A model generated the notes under the pieces. It saw only the letters and a list, made by a program, of their open reading frames with translations. It had not been told where the DNA came from and made no database searches. A program made the position numbers and the translations under genes. Below are positions 27,401-39,400 of a stretch of DNA of 64,000 nt, piece by piece. Position 1 is the first letter of the stretch. Each line of letters opens with the position of its first letter. Location of the stretch: contig JAVTVY010019482.1 of the NCBI GenBank assembly GCA_036873755.1, positions 1 to 64,000 of the forward strand, in the 5' to 3' direction. The stretch is from Hanleya hanleyi. Taxonomy: Eukaryota; Mollusca; Polyplacophora; Lepidopleurida; Hanleyidae.

Positions 27401-30400
27401 AGAAATTGATAAAATTTTAGGAAATGGTGTCCTTCATTTAAGGCGACACGAAATTAAAAACTAACAGGGGTTCGGTACTGCGGGATTCCCCCGCCAGTTA
27501 TTTTGATATTGTATTTCTGAAATAAAATAATGTCAAAAACTATTAGTAAATACTATAAAGGAATATACTGTATGTGATTTGGTATGTATGACTGTGTATA
27601 CAATGTACACTGCATCTCATGCCTAATAAGAAGTCAAAATTATTCTAAGTCCAGCCTAAACAGAAAAGAGTAACCCAGAAAACTTTCTAAATCCAGCCTA
27701 AACATAAAAGCCTAACCGGACACCAACACCGACACCAACACCGACACCGACACCAACACCGCCACTTTTCCCCCTCTCTCTCCCAATACCTCGCCTACTT
27801 CGTATACGGCGAGCTAAAAATCACACATCCACATGGTCCCCGACTCGCGTAATAATGTCTTGTGAGATAACCATATCTGTCGGTCTTGGGTATCCGTAAT
27901 ATTTAGTCACTTAGAAATTTCCGGATTGGTAAGAAGTGCCCTCCTCTGTCTCCTGGTTCATCTGTTTTCTTAAAGTCTCTAACTCTTTCTCTTTCCTCAA
28001 CCTTCTGAACCGCTCAGTTGACTTATATTTAGATTTGGTGATGCGTTCCCGATCCTGGGATTTGCAGAACTTGACCATGTTTGGTCCCGGACTAACGGAG
28101 CTCCTCTCCATCAGAGTTACTAAGGAGAATGCACCCTTGTTAAATTCAGTAACTCCTCTAGCTGCTGCGTTCTGAATGCTAGAAAGACTAACAAACCTGA
28201 CTTTGGGGGCCCTTGCCCATATCACACCATTCAACGACTCATTCACATTTTGCGTTCCTCCCCGAATGCAGCGTTTGAGTAGGGTTTTGTCACAGAGACG
28301 ACGGAAGACTGGAAGAATGGCCTCACTTACGAAGTATGGCAATGGGGCAGAGTGAGCTCCTCTTTGAGGTTGTTTGATGCCATTGGCAATTTGCCGATTA
28401 TACCAACACCAAGAATCTGTACCTTTGGGACAGTGATTATGTCAGGGCTTTGTGTCATTAATGTAGTGAAAAAACACTGCCCAAGTGGCTTCATGCATAC
28501 CTGTCAGATCATTGGCATGATCTTTTATTGCTCTGCCATAGTAGTTTTGCATGGCTCTTACTCTGTCCTGTGTCAACCTACCCCTTCCATCTATGGGTGC
28601 CTTTCTAGCCTTCTCGACCTGAATCACTTTGTCCAATCCGTTTTTCATCCGCTTACTAACATGGTTGATACAGTCTTCATTTTCGACAGGAAAATCTTCA
28701 CCATATGGCCCTTTGCCGTCATTGATTTGAGAGATTTCATTGTACACAGAACTGTCCCCGTCATTCAGTAAGGTGGTGTAGCGAAAATTTAATTTCTCCA
28801 CTGACCTCTCAAAAATTTTTACTGCAGCTTTTGTTTCCATTGACTTGGAAGAACCTTTGTGATTTATTTCGCAGTCTTTCTCATGTGCTGCATACCAGTC
28901 AATGTACTCTTGAGATGTTTTTTCCATTTTATTTCGAAAGCATAAGGTGCAGTAGTTTGACATCACTTCGTAATCTATGACTAAGCCAGTCGAAATGTCG
29001 GTTACAAGTGTAACATTGTAGTGAGAGGTATACCCCTGTTTGTGCCAGGTTCCGTCACAGGCGACAGCTATATTTATAATTTCTTGGTCTTTCAGAGTTG
29101 GATCAGTTTCCTCGTATGCTTTTCTCACCGCTGCTGCTGCTTCCTCTAAATGATCAGATGTTACAGAAATACTTTCCTTTGAAATGACATTAGTGTGTTT
29201 TACGAAGGCCTCCTTTTCTAGAGAATGAGGAAAATCAAATACTTTCGCAAACTTGTCAAGTCCTGCTTTACCACAACCTAGTTCTTTCATAGCTACAACA
29301 GCTCTTCTATTTACAGATGATCCCCCCCTTTGATTGTTCAAATTTTCAGACGTTGCTGCACTGTGGACTACCTCCTCACATGAATGACAGAAAATTTTAA
29401 AAGTGCTGCAGTCCTACAAAACTGTCCTCTTGTATGTCCAAGTCACTGTTACTACAATGGGGACAGGTTAAACCAGCCACTAAGTTTCTGATAAAAATAA
29501 CATCAACCAGTCTGAAACCATGCGATTTATTATTTTCAGGCTCTGTGAAGTTTTCTGTTTCTGAAAACAATCGAATTTTTTTCTCACTTGGAGATGTTAT
29601 GATTTCCTCCGTATTATTTTGAATATTGTCATTGCTTGCTGTAGTATTTGTTGTAGTATTTTCTGTAGTACTACTAGCAGACTGACTATTGCTATCTGAT
29701 GTTGTAGTGGACAATCCAGTGTCATCCTCAGAATTACCCGATGTAAACGACCGTTTATAAGCTTTGCGACGTCTTCCGGTGAATTTGTTACACGATCTGA
29801 ACTTTTTTGACGGCATCTTGTTCGTTGATGATGAAAAATAAGGCCTAAAAGTGTTGGATTGTAAAGCTGTCTGCTAAATTCAAATCCTCATGGCTGAGAC
29901 AGGAAACGGCGCAGTACGCATGCGCGGCGTCGCTAGATACTGCGCTGATTGGCCAAGGTCCCTAATACATATTCATATGGACTGGGCGATCCAATGAAAA
30001 GCTACTACGTAACTTTATTATAGTGGAATTCGTAGTAAATGTATGCCTTATTTGGGAGCTCATTCATGGAAAAGTACTCGGAATGTGATGACGTAGGTCA
30101 CACGAACTGACAGATAGCAATCTCAGCTTTCATATGAGACCAAAATGGCGGATATTTACCGATATTTACTGAACTCAAGTCAACGACCAGCATGTAGACA
30201 TATAGAGTCTGTACGGCATGTTATGGTATTCATCAGTGCACGGGTGACGCGTTCAACCGATGGGTTGGTCGGTCAGCTTGGTCACGAAAAACGTAACATT
30301 GGTGACCCTCTCCACTATCCACTTGGTGTTGGGGCGTTGTTGTTGGGCCCATTCCAAGGGATCCACGGTGTCCAGTTTCTTCAGCATCGTCTCTAGTGAC

Positions 30401-33400
30401 GCCCTATCCGTGATGGTAAACGGTTGGTCAAATACCCGGATGTTACTGCTCGGGTAAAAGTATCGGACTTGATCTGTCTCCTTATGCTGCAGCACATAAC
30501 CAAACGCCAGATTTAATTTGAAGGATGTAGCATGTAGCTGCGTAGACGGGCGAGATCGGTAAATTGTAGATGCCTTGAATAGGGCGATGACGGTGGAAAC
30601 AGTGCCGTATCATGGGCCTCTACAATTTCCGACTGACCGATCTCGCCCGTCTACGCAGCTACATGGAAGCTGTCTTCAATGACCAAGCTACGTCCTTCGA
30701 ATTAAATCTGGCGTTTAGTGATGTGCTGCAGCATAAGGAGACGGATCAAGTCCGATACTTTTACCCGAGCAGTAACATCCTGGTATTTGACCAACCGTTT
30801 ACCATCACGGATAGGGCGTCACTAGAGACGATGCTGGAGAAACTGGACACCGTGGATCCCTTGGAATGGGCCCAACAAAAACGCCCCAACACCAAGTGGA
30901 TAGTGGAGAGGGTCACCAATGTTACGTTTTTCATGACCAAGCTGACCGACCAACCCATCGGTTGAACGCGTCACCCGTGCACTGATGAATACCATAACAT
31001 GCCGTACAGACTCTATATGTCTACATGCTGGTCGTTGACTTGAGTTCAGTAAACACTTGTACCTAAATTGACGGTGCGTTAAATAATAAAACATGGTGTT
31101 TGATATTTCAATTTGTTTTGCTATGAACATACTAAACATACCTAGGGCGGCTCCCCCAGCCTGGGTATGATGTAACATTGGGGATAATAAACTGTATGAA
31201 CATTGTTGAACTTGTTGTTATTCATGTGGTATAATACAGCACAGATTTGGTATGATGCGAGACAGATATGGTATAATACAGCAAAGATATGGTATAATGC
31301 ATGACAGATATGGATGGTCCATCTCTAGGCCAAATACCTTCCTTCACTGACCCAAAATGCCCACTTTCGCTACTACTCGTACTGATGACGTCACCAATGG
31401 CGTCACAGATGCTGTGGATATCCCGCAAATCGTGGGAAAAATTGGCACTGAGCCAATTATAAAACATGTTCTTTCGCTACTACTCGTACTGATGACGTCA
31501 CTGGTGACGTCACAGATGCTGTGGACATCCCTTAAATGGAGTCTACACGAGAACTGCAAGATGACACTTCCCACGACGCATTCAGACCAAGGATGGCCCC
31601 TCTCCACTCCAAATACCTTCCTTCACTGTCCCAAATGCTCACTTGCGCTACTACTCGTCCTGATGACGTCACCCATGACATCACAGATGACGTGGATAGC
31701 CCACAAATCGGGGTCTACACCCCGAGAGCTACAAAATGACACCCCACACGATGCATTCGGAGGAATAGTGGTCCATCTCTACACCAAATACCTTCCTTCA
31801 CTTCCCCAAAATGGCCACTTTACATACCACACCCAACTGCGCATGCGCAGATTGACTCGACTTGCAATAAAAAAAACATGCCATTCTGACTCTACCCGAC
31901 AAAAGTTTTACTTTGACACCTCCCACAACCCATTTGGACCACTAGTGGTTCACATCGGCCCCAAAATGTATATTTCCATACTACGGCCTGCCTGCGCATG
32001 CGCAGAATGACGATATTCCTACCCCACATCCACCCAGTCGGATGCACCCTCACGTGTGCTTCACATTGATACCTCACTCGACTCCAACAGACCACTAGTG
32101 GCCCACCTAAACCCCAAAACGTCTATTTCCATTCCCTTTTCCCACAGTCCCCTGTCTGCGCATGCGCGTAATGTTGAACACGGACGAAACACTAGTCCAG
32201 GCAGATGCTCCTTCACGACTGCTTTACATTGATACCTCATACAACTCCATCGGCCCATTAGGGGCTCACCTAGATCCCAAAACGTCTGTTTACATACCCT
32301 TGGTCTACTGCGCATGCGCAGAATGACGTCAGTTTCACGTGTCGCCCACCCCGTTGGATGCGCCTTCACGAATGCTTCACATGGATACCTCATACGACTC
32401 CATAGGACCACGAGTGGCCCACCTAGACCCTAAAACGTCTATTTCCATACCCTTTTCCCACAATTCCCTGTCTGCGCATGCGCAGAATGTAGACAACGAC
32501 CGAGACACTAGTCCAGGCAGATGCCCCCTCACATATGCTTCACATTGATACCTCACTTGACCCAATCGGCCCACTAGGGGCTTACCTACATGTAGGTCCC
32601 AAAACGTCTATCTCCATACCCTTTTCCCACAATTCCCTGTCTGCAAGCATGCGCAGAATGTTGACAACGGCCGAGACACTAGTCCAGGCGATGCCCTCCT
32701 CATGTGTGTGCTTCACACATACCTCAGTATTTACTCCATCGGACCATTAGTGGCCCTAATCTCTAAAACGCTCTATTTCCATATTCTTCCCACACTCTCG
32801 GGTCTGCGCATGCGCAGAATGGCACAACGCCCTGAGCCACTAGTCCAGTCAGATGCCCTCACATAGGCTTCACATTGATACCTCATACGACTCCATATCG
32901 TGGACCATTAGGGGCTCCCCGATCCCAAAACGTCTATTTCCATAAATTCTTGGTCCACCGCGCATGCGCAGGAGAATGACGTATATTTCAACCCCACACC
33001 CAGCCCATCAGATGCCCCTTCACGAATGCTTCTTCACTGGATACTCCATCACCCACTGACCATTAGTGGCTCCCCTAGCTCCAAAACGTCTATTTCCATA
33101 CCCTTGGTCCACCGCGCATGCGCAGAATGACGCTATTTCATCCCCACACCCAGCCCATAAGATGCCCCCTCACATAAGCTTCACAATGATACCTGATACG
33201 ACCCTATCGGATCATCCATACCCCATACAGGCATTTTCTCGTATAGATTTAATATGCAAATGTTCGAATCAGGAAAGATAACCCGGCATTTGCCAAAAAC
33301 CACAAAAGTGCACCAAGAGTTACCTCCCTTTTGCGGGGAGCTCTCTTGAGCTGGTGGCGCCCCCTGTCGGATGGTTTAGAGAAATCAAGAGTTATCCCTC

Positions 33401-36400
33401 AAGTTTAAGTGCAAAGAGGCCAATATGACTCTATTCCCGTTGACACTACTACTGGCTGTGTGATCTATCACTCTGTCTTGGTACCGGGTACCCATATTTC
33501 GACAGTGATGCTGTATGTCAGAGCTAGGAAATGGAGGGTGTTTCAACAGCTCAGCCGATACAGCATGGTATAAGTTACTGTTGAAGCATGAGGCTGTTGG
33601 AACACATGCAAAATTCGCTAAATTGTTCTGGAAGAAAAACCACAGCCACAACAAAATGTTGACAATGTTAGATTTGAAGTGTATGTTGGCAGTTAACATG
33701 TGACTTAACATACAGTTTTTGACCTTGAGAAAATACAGTACACCCAAGAATTAAACTGGTCAAATTCGCGAAGGATAGCCGAAAAATGTCGCGAACCGTT
33801 CGCGAACGTTTCGCGAACGATTCGCCAGTACCTCTCGTCATACCTTTCGCGAGAAAATGTCAGAATTGAACCTTTCGCGAAAGGAATACGCGAACGATGT
33901 TTGAGGAAGTACATGTCGTAAAATGTTTATATTCTTGTCTGTCAACTATTTATTTTTCATTTGCTCGTGTGTTTTGTTTTTAATGGCATTAATTAGGTCC
34001 CTATACCTTATTTTGCGAATGAATTGCAACTATAAAATCATGACGACGTAGGCCTACCGGTTTTCTTCGTCAGTCCATGAGCAAACCGTTATTCACCCAA
34101 AATCGAGATCGTAAAATCGGGAGCTGTATCACCGTATTCATCTAGTCAAAAAGTCGCATAATCTGTCCCTTATTTGAGTTCATTGTGCTGTATGGCTTGT
34201 TTTTGTAACTGAAATCTTTCACATCCAAATGTACTCATCGCAGTGCATGAAGCCCGATCTGAAACATGGCGTCAGCCAGCCGTTCATAAGAGGCGTGTCC
34301 AGTTGCTATGAAGAGGGGAAACAACTCTGAGCAGACATTTAAAAAAATGTTATTGCTTCATTGGCGGAACAGGGGTTATTCTTGACAAAAAAAATCATCT
34401 ACTCAGTTTCCAAATTCAACAACTAACTCAGTTCTTTCAGCACGCCCGAATGTCTGCAAAAAGTCATTTTTTGAAAGTTTTCATCCCATGAATTAAAAAA
34501 CTCATTTTTAAAAAAGTTTTCATCACATGAAGAATAAACACTCATTATTTTAAAGTTTTCATCTTTAACAGGATGCATTTATATTGCAGTGGCAGCGGCA
34601 TTTTGTTTCAAGATAATGATTCAAATCAACGAGATATGATATAATTCTAGAGGAAAATTGGTGTAATTAATAAAAAGTGGTTTAGGCATTTTTTTTCTTC
34701 TTTTTTTTTCTAAGACTTGAATTTGAAATTCCCCCGACACAATTTGAAATGAAAGGGTTAAATTTTCCTTCAATTGCATTTTATTGCAGAAAATGTATCC
34801 TACGAGAATTAAATTTGCGATTTCCGAAAACGTTGTACATGCAAGGAAACCAAACGGCTGTAAATTCAAGACGGCCATAATAAATACCAAGCTCAACCGT
34901 AGACCAGTCAATGCTCTAGACAACCCGATCATGATTGATTGCAGCTCTCGTCATGCACACGTGAAACTTCTTTATTCAGACAATTTGTACGTTTGGTTTT
35001 GATGTATTTTCAATCCTTGGTATAGCTGGACATTTCACCTTTTATTTCGTGTTGAAACGAAACGGTACGGGATGTAGCTGACTGCTGGCACACGTCTCTC
35101 TGCTGCGCAGTTCTGTCGGGCGTTGTAGCTGTCATCCCTCGTGGTCGTTTGGAAACTTCCACCCCGTGACCCGTTCGTATTAATCGCAAACCCATACTTT
35201 CTAGCATAAAGAAATGCATTGCATGGTTCCCGACGAATCGAATTGGAAGCGTTCACTAAAACTAGGGAAGTAAGGCACAAAACTTTTAGCTGTGCCGTAT
35301 TCCATACGCACATGGCCTACAACAACAACGACGACAACGTGAGTGGAGATTTTCTTTTGCTCCGTTCGTAGACTGTATTTTCTGCCTATTTCGTTCCTGA
35401 AACTCAATTTTGTTGCAGGAAATTCTTGCTGGGTGAAATCGAGAATAGTGGTCCTAAAACATAACCCGCATAAAAAGACCCAACACTCCCGCATTTCAAA
35501 TAATTTCATGTGATTTGTTGTCATCTTGTCTTGTCAAATACGGATCGCTTTACGTCAGTTACGATCGTGACATATCTTTCGCGAAAGTATTTACCTTTCG
35601 CGAAAGCTTTGAAATAAATATGAAATCATCGTAACTTATTATCAACCTTTCGCACATGCTTTCGCGAACGTTTCGCGAATGTTTCGCGAAAGATGAACCC
35701 AACGTTTCGCGAGCAGTGACCAGTTTAATTCTTGGGCGTACTGCAGGTCAATGTCAGTCATTTTCATGACTCCAGGTCCATCATCAGTTGCATATGTGGT
35801 ATCAATTTAGAATGCCTAGCTATATTTCATGTTATATCATAATATACAGTATATAACCCGAGAAAATAGATTGAGTCAACTGGGATAGGCTTCTAGTGAG
35901 TCACCAATTGCACAAGTATTATAAATTTGGAGAGCCTGTCTTCACTCCGTTAAAAATTATTCCTAATGCTAAATTTGACCTCGATAAAACAGGTGAAGGT
36001 CAGTCAATTTCATTAGGCTTCTGATCCATCACCAGCTGCATGTGTGGTATGACAAGAAAGATGGGCAGACAGAGACAGACAAACAGATGACACGGAAAAT
36101 TCAGTTCATTTTGGGGCATCATTACACACCATCTTCAAAGTCTAAATATTCTGTCAAAATGCACAAGAACACACCATTTTACTTCAATTATAGATTAGAA
36201 AAGCAACTCCGAGTAGGAATCACAATTTTATTCTGTATATTTCGCTATTAGTTATAGGATCTTCAGCAGTGAACAAAGTTACAAACAGCTTCATACGCAC
36301 AGTACATATACAAGCAGAAGTGGATGAACTAGAAGTATGCAAGGATCACTTAGACTATGTAGACGGCAATGGCACCACCAGCCTGCCTATAACGCTTCAT

Positions 36401-39400
36401 GTGACGTATGATGTGAAATCTGCGCAATACAGAATCCAATTTTTCCACTGTGCGCCGATCGGCTTGCAGTCGTTATTAGTCGTTATTAGTCGGCAATTGT
36501 CGGCAGCTGAATTATCTAAATTTAGACTGAGGAATCATGGGAATTATCTGGAGCACGCAGTCTGGCCGTACGCTACGGTGACCCAGAAAACCGGTTGTGC
36601 TCACATCGGAGTCAACATTTTTTCGTTAGATCCAAACTTCTGCCCAACGAAGGTCAACCTGTACTTTCGACTCCTGTTGTCTTTTTAACACATTAGTTCG
36701 ATATCTTAAATGGTTACAATCGAGTATGGACGTAGTTCATTTATTCTGGGGACCCTGGTCTACGGTACCTTATAAACTCTGGGAGATAACGCGGGAAGTT
36801 CATATATTTGCTTTACCACTAACCTGATGGCCCCCTAACGGGTGGGCAGGATATTACCATATATGTCTTTGTTTTTTATTGTGCATCTAAAATCCCCAAA
36901 TCCATAATCTATCATGTCCGTGCGAACTACAGACATTTGGTGATACGAATGGCTTTATGTTTACACAATATATCAACAACAAGTTTGAATCATGTCGAAT
37001 TCAAAGGAATGTTTTGACCCACTCGTCATAAGCCTCAATTTTCCGCGGTAAGCGTGGGAGGTCATTATAGGACGTAACCAACACTGGCGACCAATGAACA
37101 TTCGATTTTCTTACAACCGAAGTTCAAAATACTACAGAAATATCGCGTGATACGCAGGCGTGCCTTATAAGGACTATCAGGAATTTTACTAGCGAGTCAC
37201 AAAGGTAATTGATTGGCTACCAGATTTAGAAGCACAAGCTCCATTATACGGCTTGACCCAGAGAGAAAACGAAAGGGGAAAGCTATTGCGCTCGTGACGA
37301 TGAGTTCATTCACTTCGGCTTCCTCAATTCTGTTCTCTTGTTCAATCAAATAAATGTATCAACTTAGGTTACATTTCGCTGAATAAATATTATTGATGAC
37401 GGGAGGTTTGCATCAAGAGTGTGAGAAGAACGAATACCCTTAGAATGCCGCATCTGACAATTCAGCTGGGTGCTTATTTGCATATGAATAGACTTCCTGG
37501 ATAAATTAGAGGGATATATTAATTAATTATTATTGCTACCAGTGCTGGTAACTAACAGTAAACAATATTTTGTTCCTTGGAAGTACAAATAAATCGCCAT
37601 GACATGTTAACATAGGCGAGCCGTGAATTTGATGATTTTCATTGATATGCAGGTGCAAGGTCACGGCCTCTCACAAAACTCCCATGATTCATTGCGCCAT
37701 CTTCGTCGCTTCGACTCCGGACGCTGGAGTTGCATTCGCGGCTGTTGAGTCGTGGCCTGACATTCCAAAATTATCTCCCCTGGAAGTTGGCCAGTTCCCG
37801 CTAGGGGGCAATGTTTTCAACTGGAAGCGCTAAAACGGGTAACATGCCGTCGATGACACTGAATACATCCTTGCATACTTCTAGTTTTCATCCACTTCTG
37901 ATACAAGGCAAAATGTGATCTTAGCCAATACACAATTATGAATAGGTAAGCCAGTAAATTATATCAGGTTGGACGGATATTAAAATGCTGTCATTTTCAG
38001 AAATTGTTAAATCTTAAGCGATAACCTGAGAGTGATCTACAAATGGTGTGATTCAGGTGATACAATACACACTCTACAAATGTTGTAACTCGCATGGGAA
38101 TATACTACAATTATGAAACATGCGAGTTACAACATTTGTAGGTTTTCATCAATTCTGATGTGGATTGCCAAGTAAATTATACCTATATTATCTTAAAATG
38201 ACAGTCCTTATCCAAACTTCATGACATCTGGCAGATGACATGTAGAAATATTCAATGTAGGTAAATACCCACTATATCACAATACTTTATTCATTTGTGT
38301 ACAGTTTACTTAGTTCTTACCAAGTAAGCAGATTATGTATTGTTTTCATCAATTACAGTGTGTATTGTATCACCTGAATCACACCATTTGTAGATCACTG
38401 TCAGGTTAATTTCTGAAAATGACAGCATTTTAGTATCCGTCCAAACTGACTGACATAATTTACTGACTCACCTATTTATAATTGTGTATTGGCTAAGATC
38501 ATATTATGCCTTGTATATACTGTGCGTATTGAGCTGTTTGTAACTTTGTTCACTGCTGAAGATGCTAAAACTAATAGCGAAATATACAGAATGAAATTGT
38601 CATCCCTAGCTACTTGGAGTTGCTTTTCTTCTCTGTTATTGGAAAATCATCAGTGCTTCCAATGGATTACTTCAATTAGATATACATGTAAAAAATTCCC
38701 AGGTGGGATGTGCCATATAGCAGGTATGTAGAAGTTCCACTTCAAAAATAATTATCAACATTTGTTACTGTGCTGTAAAAATGCAACGGTATGTGCAATT
38801 TCACATCTCGATTGTCCTATTAATTCTGGGGACCTCCACATAAAACAAAAAAAATGAGCATTTACTGAGTGATAATTTGTTATTTTATTCATTGAAAATT
38901 GACCAGAATGCATCCCCAGACATCTGGAAGCCCAGAGTTCCCAACCACTGCAGACTATGTAATTGGAAACAGGAAGAAATTATTATATCAGTAATGGAGA
39001 GAGAAATAGCACTGATTCTGGAATGAAGTGTTTACTTTGTTGATACAAACAGTCTAGTAGTCCACTTATAACTGCATTATGCAATAAGTCAAACATTACA
39101 GGTTTTATTACCTGAATGATCAACATACAGGCCTACATTATGAGACTTGAAAGGTGAAGCAGAATATCAGTGTTACAGTATGCCTATTCGACCAAAATGG
39201 CCGGACTTCATGTTCACTTAAATCCTTGCAATTTTCCATACATGTGTGTAAGCAGGGGTTGATGTAGCCTAGATTTAGATATATTCGGCAGACTATGCTG
39301 AATGCCACATGTATATGCCAGCGCTAACAGCACCAATGTCCTTTCAATCATTGTGAAAAAGAATGTATAATGAGATATAAATCAAGCATTATGTTGATGG

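Larger units (their letters stand above)
20420..33452 (-). mobile_element. Mutator-like (MULE) DNA transposon, 13.0 kb, about 2 kb TIRs
   Basis: Two arms, 20420-22669 and 31532-33452, are reverse complements, each starting GTAGTAGTGTCAACGGGAAT at the outer end. TGGCTGTA/TGGCTGTG flanks the two ends (7 of 8 bases match), a plausible target duplication. The interior holds a DDE transposase relic of Mutator-like type (27911-29816), two copies of a 1.7 kb element, and an inverted duplication of an unknown ORF. Very long TIRs are typical of many MULEs. It sits in the HAT1 intron between exons 8 and 9. Confidence 0.8.

Noticed and set aside
31357..32010. 217-codon plus-strand ORF in the right TIR
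   Set aside because: It runs through tandem monomers in register and repeats its own peptides, as expected for chance reading of an array.
20420..33452. Polinton/Maverick origin for the 13 kb element
   Set aside because: No DNA polymerase B, integrase, ATPase or capsid-like ORF is visible, and the transposase relic is of Mutator type. The only hint is the unrecognised ORF at 30612-30965.
36269..36688. 139-codon plus-strand ORF
   Set aside because: It starts inside an inverted-repeat arm, has no recognisable motif, and lies where inverted repeats explain the sequence.
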